A program made the translations under genes and the position numbers. The notes beneath the pieces are model-generated. The model searched no databases and had not been told where the DNA came from. It saw only the letters and a program-made list of their open reading frames with translations. Source: Diphasiastrum complanatum (Eukaryota; Streptophyta; Lycopodiopsida; Lycopodiales; Lycopodiaceae). From it: DNA of 64,000 nucleotides. The stretch is from the NCBI GenBank assembly GCA_029204225.1, contig CM055097.1, positions 28,569,192 through 28,633,191 on the forward strand. The letters run 5' to 3'. This document shows, in pieces, positions 24,201 through 33,506 of this stretch (the stretch's first letter is position 1; every line of letters starts with the position of its first letter).

Positions 24201-27200
24201 AAGAAGATGAGAGACTGATAGTCATTGCTTGCCAAAACTTGCCAATGAACTTACAATCTTGGTCACTAAGAATGTTTGGCAATCCATGTAGCCTAAGCAA
24301 TTTTTCAATGAAAAGTTGAGCAAGATTTGAAGCCTTGACAATAGACTTTGCTGGACTAAATTGTGCCATGTTGGTTAGCCTAGCAACTCCTACCCAAATG
24401 GTCCCATACCCTTGTTATAGGAAGTCCGATCACAAAACCCCTTTAGATAGTTTCCAACTTCTTTCTATGTGTCATCCTAAGATGTTGACATGTGGCACCC
24501 AAACATGTCGATAACCCTAGACCTGTGTGTCATCCCTTGCAAAGGCTGTTGCTTTGGGGCGTATCGTTATGGTACATAACACCTTGCCATTCTGATGACA
24601 TCTCTTTCTACCACTTCCACTTCCCGCTACCATCTCATCCCTCTCTTTGTGTAACAGAGGGAGAACTCACCCAATTCTTGGAGGAAATTATGGAACATTT
24701 GGGGAGAACTTTAACTTTGTGATTGCAGGAAACCTTTGTGAGGGAGAGCACTTTTGCATGTAATTCTCATGAAAAGTTCAAAGTCAAAAGGTTTGATTGT
24801 ATCAGGAACTCAGGCCTATAAGAGACTGTAGTTGCATCAGGAACTCAAGTCAATGAAAGGTTGTAGTTCCCCACAACCTAAGTCTCAAATTGACATTATC
24901 CATGACTTCAGGCTCGATAGTTTCCATTTTGAGGCTTGAGCTGGACTGAATAGCATGGCTTGACTTGACACAATCTAGGCTAAAAGTTGCACAATTTAGC
25001 TCGAATGATGACTAAGGATCCCAGCCCAGATTTACTATTTTCCAGCCTTCCCATTTTGAGAAAGAATTTTGCACTTAAAATTTTTATTTCATAACACTTT
25101 CTATATTAATCTGAGATTGCAAAAATGGGTACTCAGATAGTACTGAGGCTGGGTGCCATGTGGCCTCTTTGTCAGGTAGTCTCTCCCTTTTTTAATCAAG
25201 TACTCCACAATAATTCTGCTTCAAAAGATTCTTCTTCCTGCTGTAGATTAATACCCTTTGTTTTGCATTTGAAGTGCTTTTGTCTCTATTTGTGGGATTT
25301 GAGGATGATGAAGTTCCCCCTCTGTTTCATGTCAGTCTGTTATTAGTCAGCATTTTACTTTGTTTTTGCCTTAGTTTCCCTTGGCCAATTAGTAACATTT
25401 CTTCCATCTTGTTGATGTCGTCCTTGACACTTCGGGTTTAGATTTCCATTCCCAATGTAGATAAGGTAATCAAAGCTTTTACCCATGTATTTCCTCGCTA
25501 GGATCCATGCCTATTGATAACCGTTTTTCATATTTTGAAACAAGTTAGCTAAATATAACCATTAGTTCTTCTGATTGGTCATTGGCTTGTGGATGGTAGG
25601 CGATAGCTTATTACCTAATGAGAAAAACAATCAATGCCAAAATCTACTCATGAATTTGACGTGCTTGTCAGTGGCTATCTCTTGAGGCAGTCCATGTAGC
25701 TTGCAAACATTCTGCATAGATTGATTGGAAACCTGAGAAACAGAAAGGTAGCCGTTGTTGGAATGAAGTGGCCTACTTTGTTCATCCTATCCATGATTAA
25801 AAAGGTGTTACTCCATTTTAAGATGCTTTGGACATTGCTTCGTGATCTATGACCTTTGCAACTGGTTGCATAGATGGCTGTTCTTAATTGGATTATTCAC
25901 ACTTTTGAAACCTTCATCCTCTTTCTTTAACCCTGAAAGTTCAGAATGACATCAATCTAACAATAGTATTTTGTTCCACTTTTGTTTTGCAAGACAATGT
26001 GACAGCATCATTCCAGAAATGCATTAGATTTCCATTAGCTTCTCCCTCGTATTGTTGTTTCCTCACAATGCGGTTTCAGTAGCCCTGGTTTCTAGGCTTT
26101 CTTTGTTTGCTTTGTAAATTAAGTGTGTTATGGACACCGTTTTATGTGCTTCCCTTCTTTGAAATAGTTGAGGACTCAGGACACCACGGTTGCTTCTGCT
26201 CTGCCATGATTTCTATCAAAGTTTTACGGTTGATCTGAATTCTTAACAAATTTTCTGTGTATTTGTTAAGCAGATCCTCTGTCCATGGCCAAGGAATGAA
26301 TCGCTTTTGGAAACAGGTTGAAGGATATAAAGGCCCAGTGTTGATACTTTTAGCTGCAAAATCTTCACAAAAAATAGAAGAAGATGGTGGCCAAAATGCA
26401 GAAGAAAGCAGTTGGGTTCTTGGGTTTTTTGTCCCAGAAGGGCTAGAGAACAAGGCTTCTTTCTATGGTGGTAGTGGCTGCTGTATTTTTGCAATAGAGC
26501 CCGAATTTCATCCATTCCGCACAACTGGTCTGTGCTTTTTTATGCTTTCAGCACCTTTGATCAAATAATTAGCTGCTGGTTTAAAATATGCAAGCGGCAA
26601 TGGACGCTTTGGACTCTTAGTGGCCTTCACATTGTTTCACATGTCATTTTAAAGTTTGTAGGGAGGGATAGATGCTTCGTTTACAGCTACAAGCAAGCCC
26701 CTGGTTCTATGTATTCATCACAGCCCAAACAAGAGGGTATTGGCTTTGGAGGAGGGTATGGCAAGCAACGAGTATGGCTGGATGATGACTTCCTCTCTGT
26801 AACTGTGCGACATCATGCTGTGGATAAAAGCTATCAATCAGGAAAACTTGTACCTGGTCAGGTAACATGCGTTTACTTTACCTACTGAGCAGCTCAAAAC
26901 GCCTGATTCTTGTATCTCGTCAGGCATTAATGTGTTTTGAAAAGTGTATAATTTTAAATTTATGCCTCCTATGTAGTTTCTGTGCTCTATCTGAAATTGT
27001 TAAGACATTCACAATGCTTTCTTTCCATCATGGAAGATTTGTCTAGATTTCGGCATTATATGCAGATACAAATCTCAATAGACTCTCTCTGCAGGGTTAT
27101 GGTAATGTTGGTGGGAAGGTTTTGGAAGTGGAGGTCTGGGGTCTGGGTGGGTTGGCTGCAGAGGAAAAACAAACTGCTTACCAACAACGCCAAAACGTGT

Positions 27201-27503
27201 TTTTAGAGCAGCGGCGCAAAGTACACCCATTCTGACTCTCTTGTTTTTTGTACATGCAATGGCTAAGCTAAAAAAATGGGTTGCCAAGTAGAGTTCACCT
27301 AAACAAACACATCTCATATCCTTTTTATCAAGGGAGTTTCATAAAGCTTTTGGTCTTCTTATGGAACATAATACCAATTTATACAAAATTCTTGTAAAAT
27401 GCAGGTTGATTTGAAAGCTTTTGGAGATTGGGAGGAATCTCCCGAAAAGGCGATGCTCAATCTGCTCTCAGATCCAACTAAGGTGGCTCGAGAGGATAGA
27501 TAA
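16321..27503 (+). CDS. TLDc-domain protein, seven exons
   Basis: Exons: 16321-16506, 18938-19582, 19774-20015, 26274-26527, 26662-26861, 27095-27220, 27405-27503. They join in phase to 583 codons plus TAA without internal stops. The start is the first ATG in frame (MGASSSST); Gly2 and Ser6 fit an N-myristoylation signal. Residues about 63-277 form a helical N-terminal region of the kind in plant TLDc proteins. The TLDc domain runs from about 355 (YRSSVHGQGMNRFW) through GPVLILLAAKSS, GSGCCIFAIEP, GIGFGGGYGKQRVWLD and EVWGLGG to about 530. The C-terminus is LLSDPTKVAREDR. From memory the organisation matches Arabidopsis At5g06260/At5g39590-type proteins. TLDc proteins are linked to oxidative-stress protection and V-ATPase regulation in other eukaryotes; the plant role is unclear. 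Introns 2 and 4-7 boundaries are GT-AG and short. Intron 1 (2.4 kb) starts GCAAGT. Intron 3 (6.3 kb) is packed with retroelement fragments. Confidence 0.93.
16507..16512 (+). other. Non-canonical GC splice donor of TLDc intron 1
   Basis: Exon 1 ends CAG and the intron begins GCAAGT, the standard consensus for the minor class of GC-AG introns. Using it joins exon 1 (phase 0) with exon 2 at 18938 (phase 0). A GT two bases further would shift phase against exon 2. Confidence 0.65.
17560..18520 (-). pseudogene. Gypsy integrase remnant inside TLDc intron 1
   Basis: Minus-strand frames read pieces of a Ty3/gypsy integrase. First comes a zinc-finger tail (CIMCAHNNHSCAKYGGLLQ) with PIPSHQWIDISMDFI. 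After a gap comes MGRAYHSAANAQSKVLNRI, then WDQHLCLAEYSYSSSVSSS. These correspond to the HHCC domain end and to the region around the catalytic Glu, which here is Lys (QSK instead of QTE). Several frameshifts and stops separate the pieces. It is an old, dead insertion in the antisense direction relative to the host gene. Confidence 0.75.
21170..21244. repeat. (CT)n microsatellite in TLDc intron 3
   Basis: CT run of about 75 bp with two interruptions near the left end. Confidence 0.95.
21450..21707 (-). other. Coiled-coil-like open frame, unrecognised
   Basis: An 85-codon minus-strand frame with heptad-like Leu/Lys/Glu spacing (about residues 25-70) in TLDc intron 3. It begins only at GTG and has no upstream ATG in frame. 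I do not recognise it. It may be a piece of a retroelement gag or of a captured gene. Confidence 0.25.
21717..22071 (+). repeat. Copia LTR inside TLDc intron 3, about 355 bp
   Basis: It begins TGTAAGTTG and ends CAATTTATCA immediately before a tRNA-Met-type primer site. The outer end is provisional because no partner LTR is seen. The inner edge is fixed by the primer site. Confidence 0.55.
22072..22085 (+). promoter_or_regulatory. Copia primer-binding site (TGGTATCAAAGCAG)
   Basis: Complementary to the 3' part of initiator tRNA-Met, with one mismatch to the usual TGGTATCAGAGC. It sits directly after an LTR-like end. Confidence 0.75.
22508..22835 (+). pseudogene. Copia gag N-terminal fragment
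   Basis: A plus-strand frame from ATG at 22508 reads MASLGESLLGESSKLDG, then TNYKVWKCEMANILMDMNCW, and later MINLSVKDNIIPHI and AMEAWTILKS. These are the hallmarks of the copia Gag N-terminal domain. It follows the LTR and primer site at 21717-22085 by a normal leader length, so the three belong to one element. Gag is cut off near residue 110, and the next sequence is gypsy-derived. It lies within TLDc intron 3 in the same orientation as the host gene. Confidence 0.85.
23050..23440 (+). pseudogene. Gypsy RT/RNase H junction remnant
   Basis: The plus strand reads EFDFLGYMVSYSHVCLDPSR, TWPIPIDVNKVCMLLGLANH, a stop, and EKSRPFVWSIEY. This matches the conserved end of Ty3/gypsy reverse transcriptase (FLGHVVS...DP.K...W..P....vrsFLGlanyY) and the start of RNase H. 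Two or more stops are in frame. It lies in TLDc intron 3. Confidence 0.75.
23900..24480 (-). pseudogene. Gypsy integrase core and GPY/F end remnant
   Basis: Reading leftward: WVGVARLTNMAQFSPAKS (the first catalytic Asp of the usual VVDRLTKMAHF has become Ala), LHGLPNILSDQDCKFIGKFW (second Asp retained), a gap, then VYLRIPKDSKVLRM, GPYKIVKKLNKFAYQLELP and VFHVSHLKE. These are the core and C-terminal GPY/F module of a gypsy integrase. The segment with the third catalytic residue is missing and frames shift. It is antisense to the host TLDc gene within intron 3. Confidence 0.8.
25510..25800 (-). pseudogene. Second gypsy integrase core fragment
   Basis: The minus strand reads MNKVGHFIPT, then YMDCLKR in one frame or KLHGLPQEIATDKHVKFMSR in another, then FFSLGNKLSPT. 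It corresponds to the region around the second catalytic Asp of gypsy integrase. It differs from the fragment at 23.9-24.5 kb, so it comes from another family or a distant copy. Frameshifted and short. Confidence 0.65.
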
Positions 27504-27687
27504 GAAAACAATCATGAAAACTCGGTGTTTCAGCTGAGAATAAGAGTTGATGCTTTCAGGCAAGATGTGTTGTGCCATACAAACTTGTGAGATACGAAAT
27601 GCTTTCAATCTCCCTTCGTAGAGTACTAGAGTGGGAGGGTTCCAATCAAAAGGCCGTATTTGGTTATAGATTGATCCAAATGAGTTG

Positions 27688-27693
27688 AATAAA
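27688..27693 (+). terminator. Candidate polyadenylation signal of TLDc gene
   Basis: AATAAA lies 185 bp after the TAA stop, a plausible 3'-UTR length. Plant poly(A) signals are loose, so this is only a candidate. Confidence 0.35.
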
Positions 27694-27699
27694 TAGATT

Positions 27700-28480
27700 T
27701 CGTAGAAAAGGTTCACTTTTTTATGTATGAGTGGGCGTGCTGTGTCAAAACTTCCAGATTTTAGTTGGTTGGGAAAAAGTGAATTCTATTTTTATACCTG
27801 TACTGAGAATCAAAAAGTAGCTGAGACTCTTGCTTGAGACCGACAAGAACTAAAGCAAACAATATAAAGCTTTATGGAAAGGTTGGATTTTGGGGGCTAT
27901 TGTTAGCAGATTTGTGTTCACATACTCTCTATGATTGAATGCCTTTTTGACTTCTGACATGATTCATCATTTGTATGTTGAAATGATTAGAGCATTGTTA
28001 CAGTGGTAGATGTCAGAGTCAATCAAGGCTCTATTCAATGAATTGGGTACATAAACAGAAATAATAATCTCATAGTTTACTGGAAAACCCATGTATATAT
28101 TTATTTTGAATGTGTTGGATTATTTTATGTGCTTAGCATGGGACATTTACCAACCGTTGCTGCCTTCACCAGTGCAATGCACCATAGTGAAACGTGTAGA
28201 ATTTAGAAAATGCAAAATGTACCAACTGTACAGTAATAAAAAATATTACTTTCATACACTTTTAAATGCAAAAGATGAAAATTTCTCTCACTAGAAGATA
28301 CAAAACTTTGGCAGAGTGAACTTACTGACATAAAAAAACGATTGCATGCTTTAACAATGTACTTACTGAAATTCTCAATGATATATTTCACATAATTGGC
28401 CACCATAAGATAAGAGTGCCAAAGGGGCTAGTGTCACTTCTCTAGTCACTCTTGCAACCTTAACTCTCATGGGATTATGA
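27700..28480. other. Intergenic DNA after the TLDc gene
   Basis: AT-rich, with no recognisable exon or RNA gene. Confidence 0.4.
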
Positions 28481-28489
28481 GCTTTGAGC

Positions 28490-28720
28490 CCAAAAATCTC
28501 ACTCTACACTTTGCAACATCGCCCACTCTTTTACATTTAAAGCAAGTTCCTAAAAGTCCAAAAAGGTTACCTTTTTCCCATATATTGCTTTTTAATTTTC
28601 GATGTTTATGAAAGATGATTGCTCTTTAACTAGCCTCTTGAGCACATACGTGTGGAGAGGATTGAAACTCCTTGAGGGGACTGTGAGGACTTGCCCAAAA
28701 TAAAAAAATATCTCATAAAT
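28490..28720 (-). pseudogene. Zinc-knuckle fragment, retroelement ORF1/gag-like
   Basis: The minus strand at 28507-28545 reads CFKCKRVGDVAKC, a CCHC zinc knuckle whose His is Asp. The upstream sequence in a neighbouring frame reads GKAIYGKKVTFLDF. That order resembles the DUF4283/zf-CCHC proteins of plant LINEs, but no reverse transcriptase is seen. Low confidence in the class. Confidence 0.35.
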
Positions 28721-28903
28721 CATTCCCTTTAATCTTAATGGTAGAGAGATGAATCCAAGAGAAAACTTCGTCTTTGGAAATCTCTAGAATAGTAGATTAC
28801 CATAATTGGGTTATTAGTAAGCTTGTAGGGCCACAAAACATTAGGGGAACTTCGGACTCAATATGGGCCCTTTAAGAATGCAGAGAGAGAACATCATTAG
28901 ATT

Positions 28904-30083
28904 GCCCAACTTCAATTTCGGACAGCCACTTCTGAGATAAACCAATGACACTAAAATTCAAAATGAAAAGGGTGGGAAACCTGAGGCCGTGTCCTCGCGC
29001 ATATGTCGTCGCGTCACGTTGTGCCTCGCCATCGGAAGGCAGGTGGAGTGAGCACATGTGGAGGAGGAAAATAGAATGCCTTTAGTAAAATAAGTGTAGC
29101 ATCTCTTTACACCATTACGTAGATCATGAAAAACTGCACACTTTTTCTTCTTGGATCACTTCAATCTGACGCACGGTTTAAAAGTTATGACAGTTTGAAA
29201 ATTCATACCCTACTTGATATCGGAGCCGAGCGACCAATGACCTGTTCACACTGAACATAATGCTCTGGTCGCGTGGCTGAGATATTGTAGCATCTGTTTA
29301 CGCGATTGTGTAGATCATGAAAAACTGCACACTTTTTCTTTTTGGATCACTTCAATCCGACACACGGTTAAAAAGTTATGGCCATCTGAAGATTCATACC
29401 CTCTTTGATCTCGACGACCCATGGCCTCTTCTCACTGAACATAATGCTCTGGTCGCGCAGCTCTGATATCGCAGCCACGCGACCCATGGCCTTTTCTCAC
29501 TGAACATAATGCTTTGGTCGCGTGGCTGCGATATGCGACCAGAGCATTATGTTCAGTGAGAAGAGGCCATGGGTCGCTCGGCTCCGATATCAAGGAGGGT
29601 ATGAATCTTCAGATGGCTACCAGGTGTCAGATTGAAGTGTTCCAAAGAGAAAAAGTGTGCAATTTTTCATGATCTACACAATGGTGTAAACAGATGCTAC
29701 AATATCTCAGCCACGCGACCAGAGCATTATGTTCAGTGTGAACAGGTCATTGGTCGCTCGGCTCCGATATCAAGTAGGGTATGAATTTTCAATCTGTCAT
29801 AACTTTTAAACCGTGCGTCAGATTGAAGTGATCCAAGAAGGAAAAGTGTGCAGTTTTTCATGATCTACGTAATGGTGTAAAGAGATGCTACACTTATTTT
29901 ACTAAAGGCATTCTATTTTCCTCCTCCACATGTGCTCACTCCACCTGCCTTCCGATGGCGAGGCACGACGCGACGCGACGACATATGCGTGAGGACATGG
30001 CCTCGGGTTTCCCACCCACTTCATTTTGAATTTTAGTGTGATTGGTTTATCTCAGAAGTGGCTGCCCAAAATTTAAGCTGGGC
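28904..30083. mobile_element. Foldback element, two ~0.59 kb inverted arms
   Basis: The left arm (from GCCCAACTTCAATTT at 28904) and the right arm (ending AAGCTGGGC at 30083) are reverse complements with few differences. They meet at a centre near 29528 with almost no spacer. Each arm also contains an internal partial duplication: blocks beginning GTAGCATCT at about 29096 and 29290 repeat, and the phrase CTGAACATAATGCT recurs three times on the left arm. No protein is encoded. This is the architecture of a foldback or long-TIR non-autonomous DNA transposon (Mutator-like elements often have such arms). No obvious target-site duplication is visible at these ends. Transcripts across it would form a very long hairpin. 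Confidence 0.85.
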
Positions 30084-31060
30084 CGCCACCGTTACGGTCT
30101 AGCACACATGGAAACACACCATTGGGCCATGTGGACATAAAACCTTTGAAAAGTAAAAAAAAGCATCTTTACAAAAGGCCCTATTGGATTCAAGAGTTCC
30201 CCTAATGAAAATCAACTTAGCATAATTAGGTGACTTGAAAGTGCCTTCTTTCTAAAGGTTGGATGGAGGTGACATTGAAGTTGAGCTTTTCCCATTGGCT
30301 AACACTCTCATGCCAAATCAAAAGGGAGGCCTATCCTTGAAGTACACCAACTGCTACATGGCAAGAAATAAGTGAATCCATGAAGTCTTTTGATCTCTAT
30401 TTTCTTGGTAAGAGAAGATTACATAGCCAATCTCCACATGTTGACCTTCTCTTCTTGATTGAACAAACTTCCAAAGTAGCTTAAAAGGATCAACATCTGT
30501 CTTATGAGCTTCTAGAGAGTCAATGAGGTCACCATTTATAATCTCTCCTCCAACAAGTGTAACAACATAACCATATTCATTTAGACCAAAGGCTTGGGGA
30601 GAACTAGAAAAGATGCATTTGCTCTCTCAAATGTGGAAGATTCTGACAACTACATATATGTTTATTTGAATACACTATGTACAATTGTCACAAAAGCCAA
30701 TACTTCCAAGTACAACGGCTTACCTAATTAGGTGACAAACATTTAATGTAGTTAATACATGGATGCAATCTATAAATAGATCATCCCAGCACAAATTACT
30801 GGAAGCTCCGTCCATGAGACGTATTATTTGAGCCTCCCAGTTACGCCGTCATTTTTTGTTGTAATTGCTATTTTATTGTGCTTCAGTGTAATATAGCAGT
30901 AGCATGCTTTTCTATCTGTGTATAACGTAGATAAATGCTTGTTGTGATTGAATGCACTTTATTGTTGTTTGATAACATTGTTCACTCACTCTGATCAGAA
31001 CACGAACGTCTACGACTCCTCAATTTCTGATCAGACGATGGCCATCTTTGACGCCTGAGG
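30084..31060. other. Intergenic DNA and probable leader of next copia
   Basis: No gene seen. The stretch from about 30700 to 31060, just before the plus-strand gag, probably contains the leader or LTR end of that element, but I could not define an LTR edge or a primer site. Confidence 0.4.
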
Positions 31061-31063
31061 AAC

Positions 31064-32590
31064 TTGCGCTATGACATTGCTATTTTTTATTTCAGAACTA
31101 AACTTCACGAACCTAGAATCATTGACAAGTTCAATGGTTCTAACTTCTACATCTGGAAGTTAAAACTCCAGATGATGTTGATAGATAGAGATCTTTGGGA
31201 TGTAGTAGAAGGTGCTGACTTGAAACCAGAAGATGGTGATCAAGCGAAGACATGGAAGATCAAAGATCAGAAGGCCTTAGCATGCATCACACTCAATCTG
31301 GCTGACTTCCAAATATCCCATGTTACCACATGCAAAACCTCTAAGGATGCATTAGATTCGTTATCAAATCTCTATGAGACTCATGATGTAATCACTAGAT
31401 TACATCTTAGAAAGAAGTTCTTAGATTCTACTGCCATCACTTCTCACATCAATAGCTTCAAGTCTTTATTGGATCAGTTATCAGTTGTAGGATGTTCTAT
31501 TCAAGATGATGATGCGGTCATGACCTTGCTTTCTTCTCTTCCAAAGTCGTATGAACACTTTGTGGTGATGATCTCCACACAACCCAACCTCACTCTTCAA
31601 AAGGTGAATATTGGTCACCTACTTCAAGAAGAAATGTGGAGAAAGACTAGCAGCCTGTCTATCAAAGACAAATCCATGGCTCTATACACCAAGAAGAAAG
31701 ACTACTCCAAGGGCAAGAATCAAGTGCAGCAGCAACAACAGAACCTCATACTCAAGGTGAGAATAGTAGATTACGAAAGAAGCTTTTCTGCAGATATTGC
31801 AAGATAGCCAATCACGACATCAAGGAGTGTCGTATCCGGATCTACAATGAGGTAAAGAAGCAACAACAACAACAATAGCCAGACTCCTCCAACACGGCGG
31901 AATTCAAGGAACAAGATACACACTTGTTAATGCCTTACACCAGCAGCAACTAAGACTGTAATAGCTGGTACCTGGACAACGACGCTACCCAACACATGAC
32001 CTCTCGCAAGGAATGGTTCACCAAGTATGCAGCTTACAACAGAGATCAATTCATCTACCTCAGAGATTCAAGCACTCCGAACTGATGGTGGTGGCGAATA
32101 CCTCTCTAATGAGATGTCCGACTACATGGCTGAACATGGCATTAGAAGACAGTTCACCACTTCCTATTCACCTTAACAAAACGGAATTGTAGAAAGGAAG
32201 AATCGAACTCTTCTCAACTCAGCCAGATCCATGCTACATCAAGCACACCTACCTGCGAAGTTTTGGGCAGAAGCTACTGCCATAGCCTGTTACGTGTAGA
32301 ACAAATCCAGCACCAAAGCCGTCAACAACAAAACTCCTCATGAAGTTTGGCATGGGCACAAGCCTAGTGTCAGCCATTTAAAAATCTTTGGTTGTATATG
32401 TTTTGTTCACATTCCTAAACAACTTAGGAAGAAGCTGGATCATAGGACAAATAAATGTATTTTCATTGGCTATCGTGATGGACATAAAGCTTATAAAGTT
32501 TATGATCCATCCACCAATGTAGTATTTGTCTCTAGAGATGTAATATTTCAAGAACATACATACTATGATTTCAAACAACCATCGATAAAC
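31064..32590 (+). pseudogene. Copia gag-integrase with internal deletion (Copia-3)
   Basis: The gag frame (31064-31807) has FNGSNFYIWKLKLQMMLIDR and ISHVTTCKTSKDALD. In another frame a zinc knuckle FCRYCKIANHDIKECR follows, then the protease start WYLDNDATQHMTSRKEW (Asn-Asp for the usual Asp-Ser/Thr). At about 32068 it jumps directly to the integrase core (LRTDGGGEYLSNEM), so most of the protease and early integrase is deleted. It continues with QNGIVERKNRT (catalytic Glu kept, but a stop just before) and LKIFGCICFVHIPKQLR. In-frame stops lie near 32174 and 32297. It ends at about 32600 against an oppositely oriented copia piece. Confidence 0.88.
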
Positions 32591-32613
32591 GATGCTGTGT
32601 CATTTCATCCTAT

Positions 32614-33288
32614 TTTATGTATAGTAACAAGCTTAGCCACAGGAGCAAAAGTCTCATCATAATCAATGCCTTTGGTTTGTAAAAAAACTATGGCTACAAG
32701 CCTAGCTTTATGCTTACTTATTGATCCATCTTTATTATACTTTAATCTAAACACCCACTTGCAATCAAGTGGTTTCTTCCCTTGAGGAAGATTCACAAGA
32801 TCCCAAGTATGATTCTCAATGAGAGCATCATACTCTACTTGCATAGCATCCATCCAACTTTTAGATTTACAAGCATCTTCATAGCATGTTGGCTCATCTA
32901 ACATTGAAGTAAGAAAGGTGTAAGATGTGAAAGATGATGAGCCATCCCTTTGATCACCTTGAACATCATAGGTGAGCCTCAATGGCTTGGTCCTTGCCCT
33001 TGTAGATCTTCTTGGAGTTCTTGGAGTGCTTGCATCTTGAGGTGGATCCTCAAGTTCTTCTTCACTTGGAAGCTCCTCCTCCATCCTAGCATGATCCTTG
33101 GCATCAAGATGATTAGTAGCATTATCATCCAAATTACAAGCATGTCCTTCATAAAAAATAACATCCCTACTCACTATCACCTTTCTAGTGATGGTATTGA
33201 AGACTCTATGTCCTTTGCTATTCTCATCATATCCCACAAAGATGCCTTTCATGGATGTTGCATTATCCTTCTTCCTCTTATTGCATGA
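32614..33288 (-). pseudogene. Copia integrase-RT linker fragment
   Basis: The minus strand reads KGIFVGYDENSKGHRVF, an acidic linker, then SKSWMDAMQVEYDALIENHT, CKWVFRLKYNKDGSISKHKA and YDETFAPVAKLVTI. It covers the end of integrase and the start of RT. It is closest to Copia-1 (matching VEYDAL, YNQDGSISKYKARL) but is a separate copy. Both ends are truncated: the left joins Copia-3 head to head, and the right meets unrelated sequence at about 33288 just before repeat copy B. Confidence 0.85.
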
Positions 33289-33487
33289 ATTTTTTAATAT
33301 AATTAATTATGATGCTGATGATCTTCTCCTTGGTGTTGACGATGTAAATAAGGATGAGTTTTATTTAGAGAAATATTGCTTGAAAATAACAATTGAGAAA
33401 ATGCGCCAAAAAGAAGATGATCTTCCTTCTAAAGAGGAGTTTTTCAGATTTCAAAATCAGCTTGGTTATCCAAAACCAAATGTCTAA
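33289..33487 (+). other. Short acidic open frame, unrecognised
   Basis: About 65 codons read open on the plus strand to a TAA, with YDADDLLLGVDDVNKDEFY and ending LGYPKPNV. It lies between a copia fragment and repeat copy B, and has no counterpart left of copy A. The composition looks protein-like rather than random, but I do not recognise it. It could be the end of a transposon protein into which other elements inserted. Confidence 0.35.
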
Positions 33488-33506
33488 TCACCAACCTTTT
33501 AGTTTT

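Noticed and set aside
28872-29057. Minus-strand 61-codon frame
   Set aside because: Lies at the edge of the foldback element, is non-repetitive by chance, and has no similarity.
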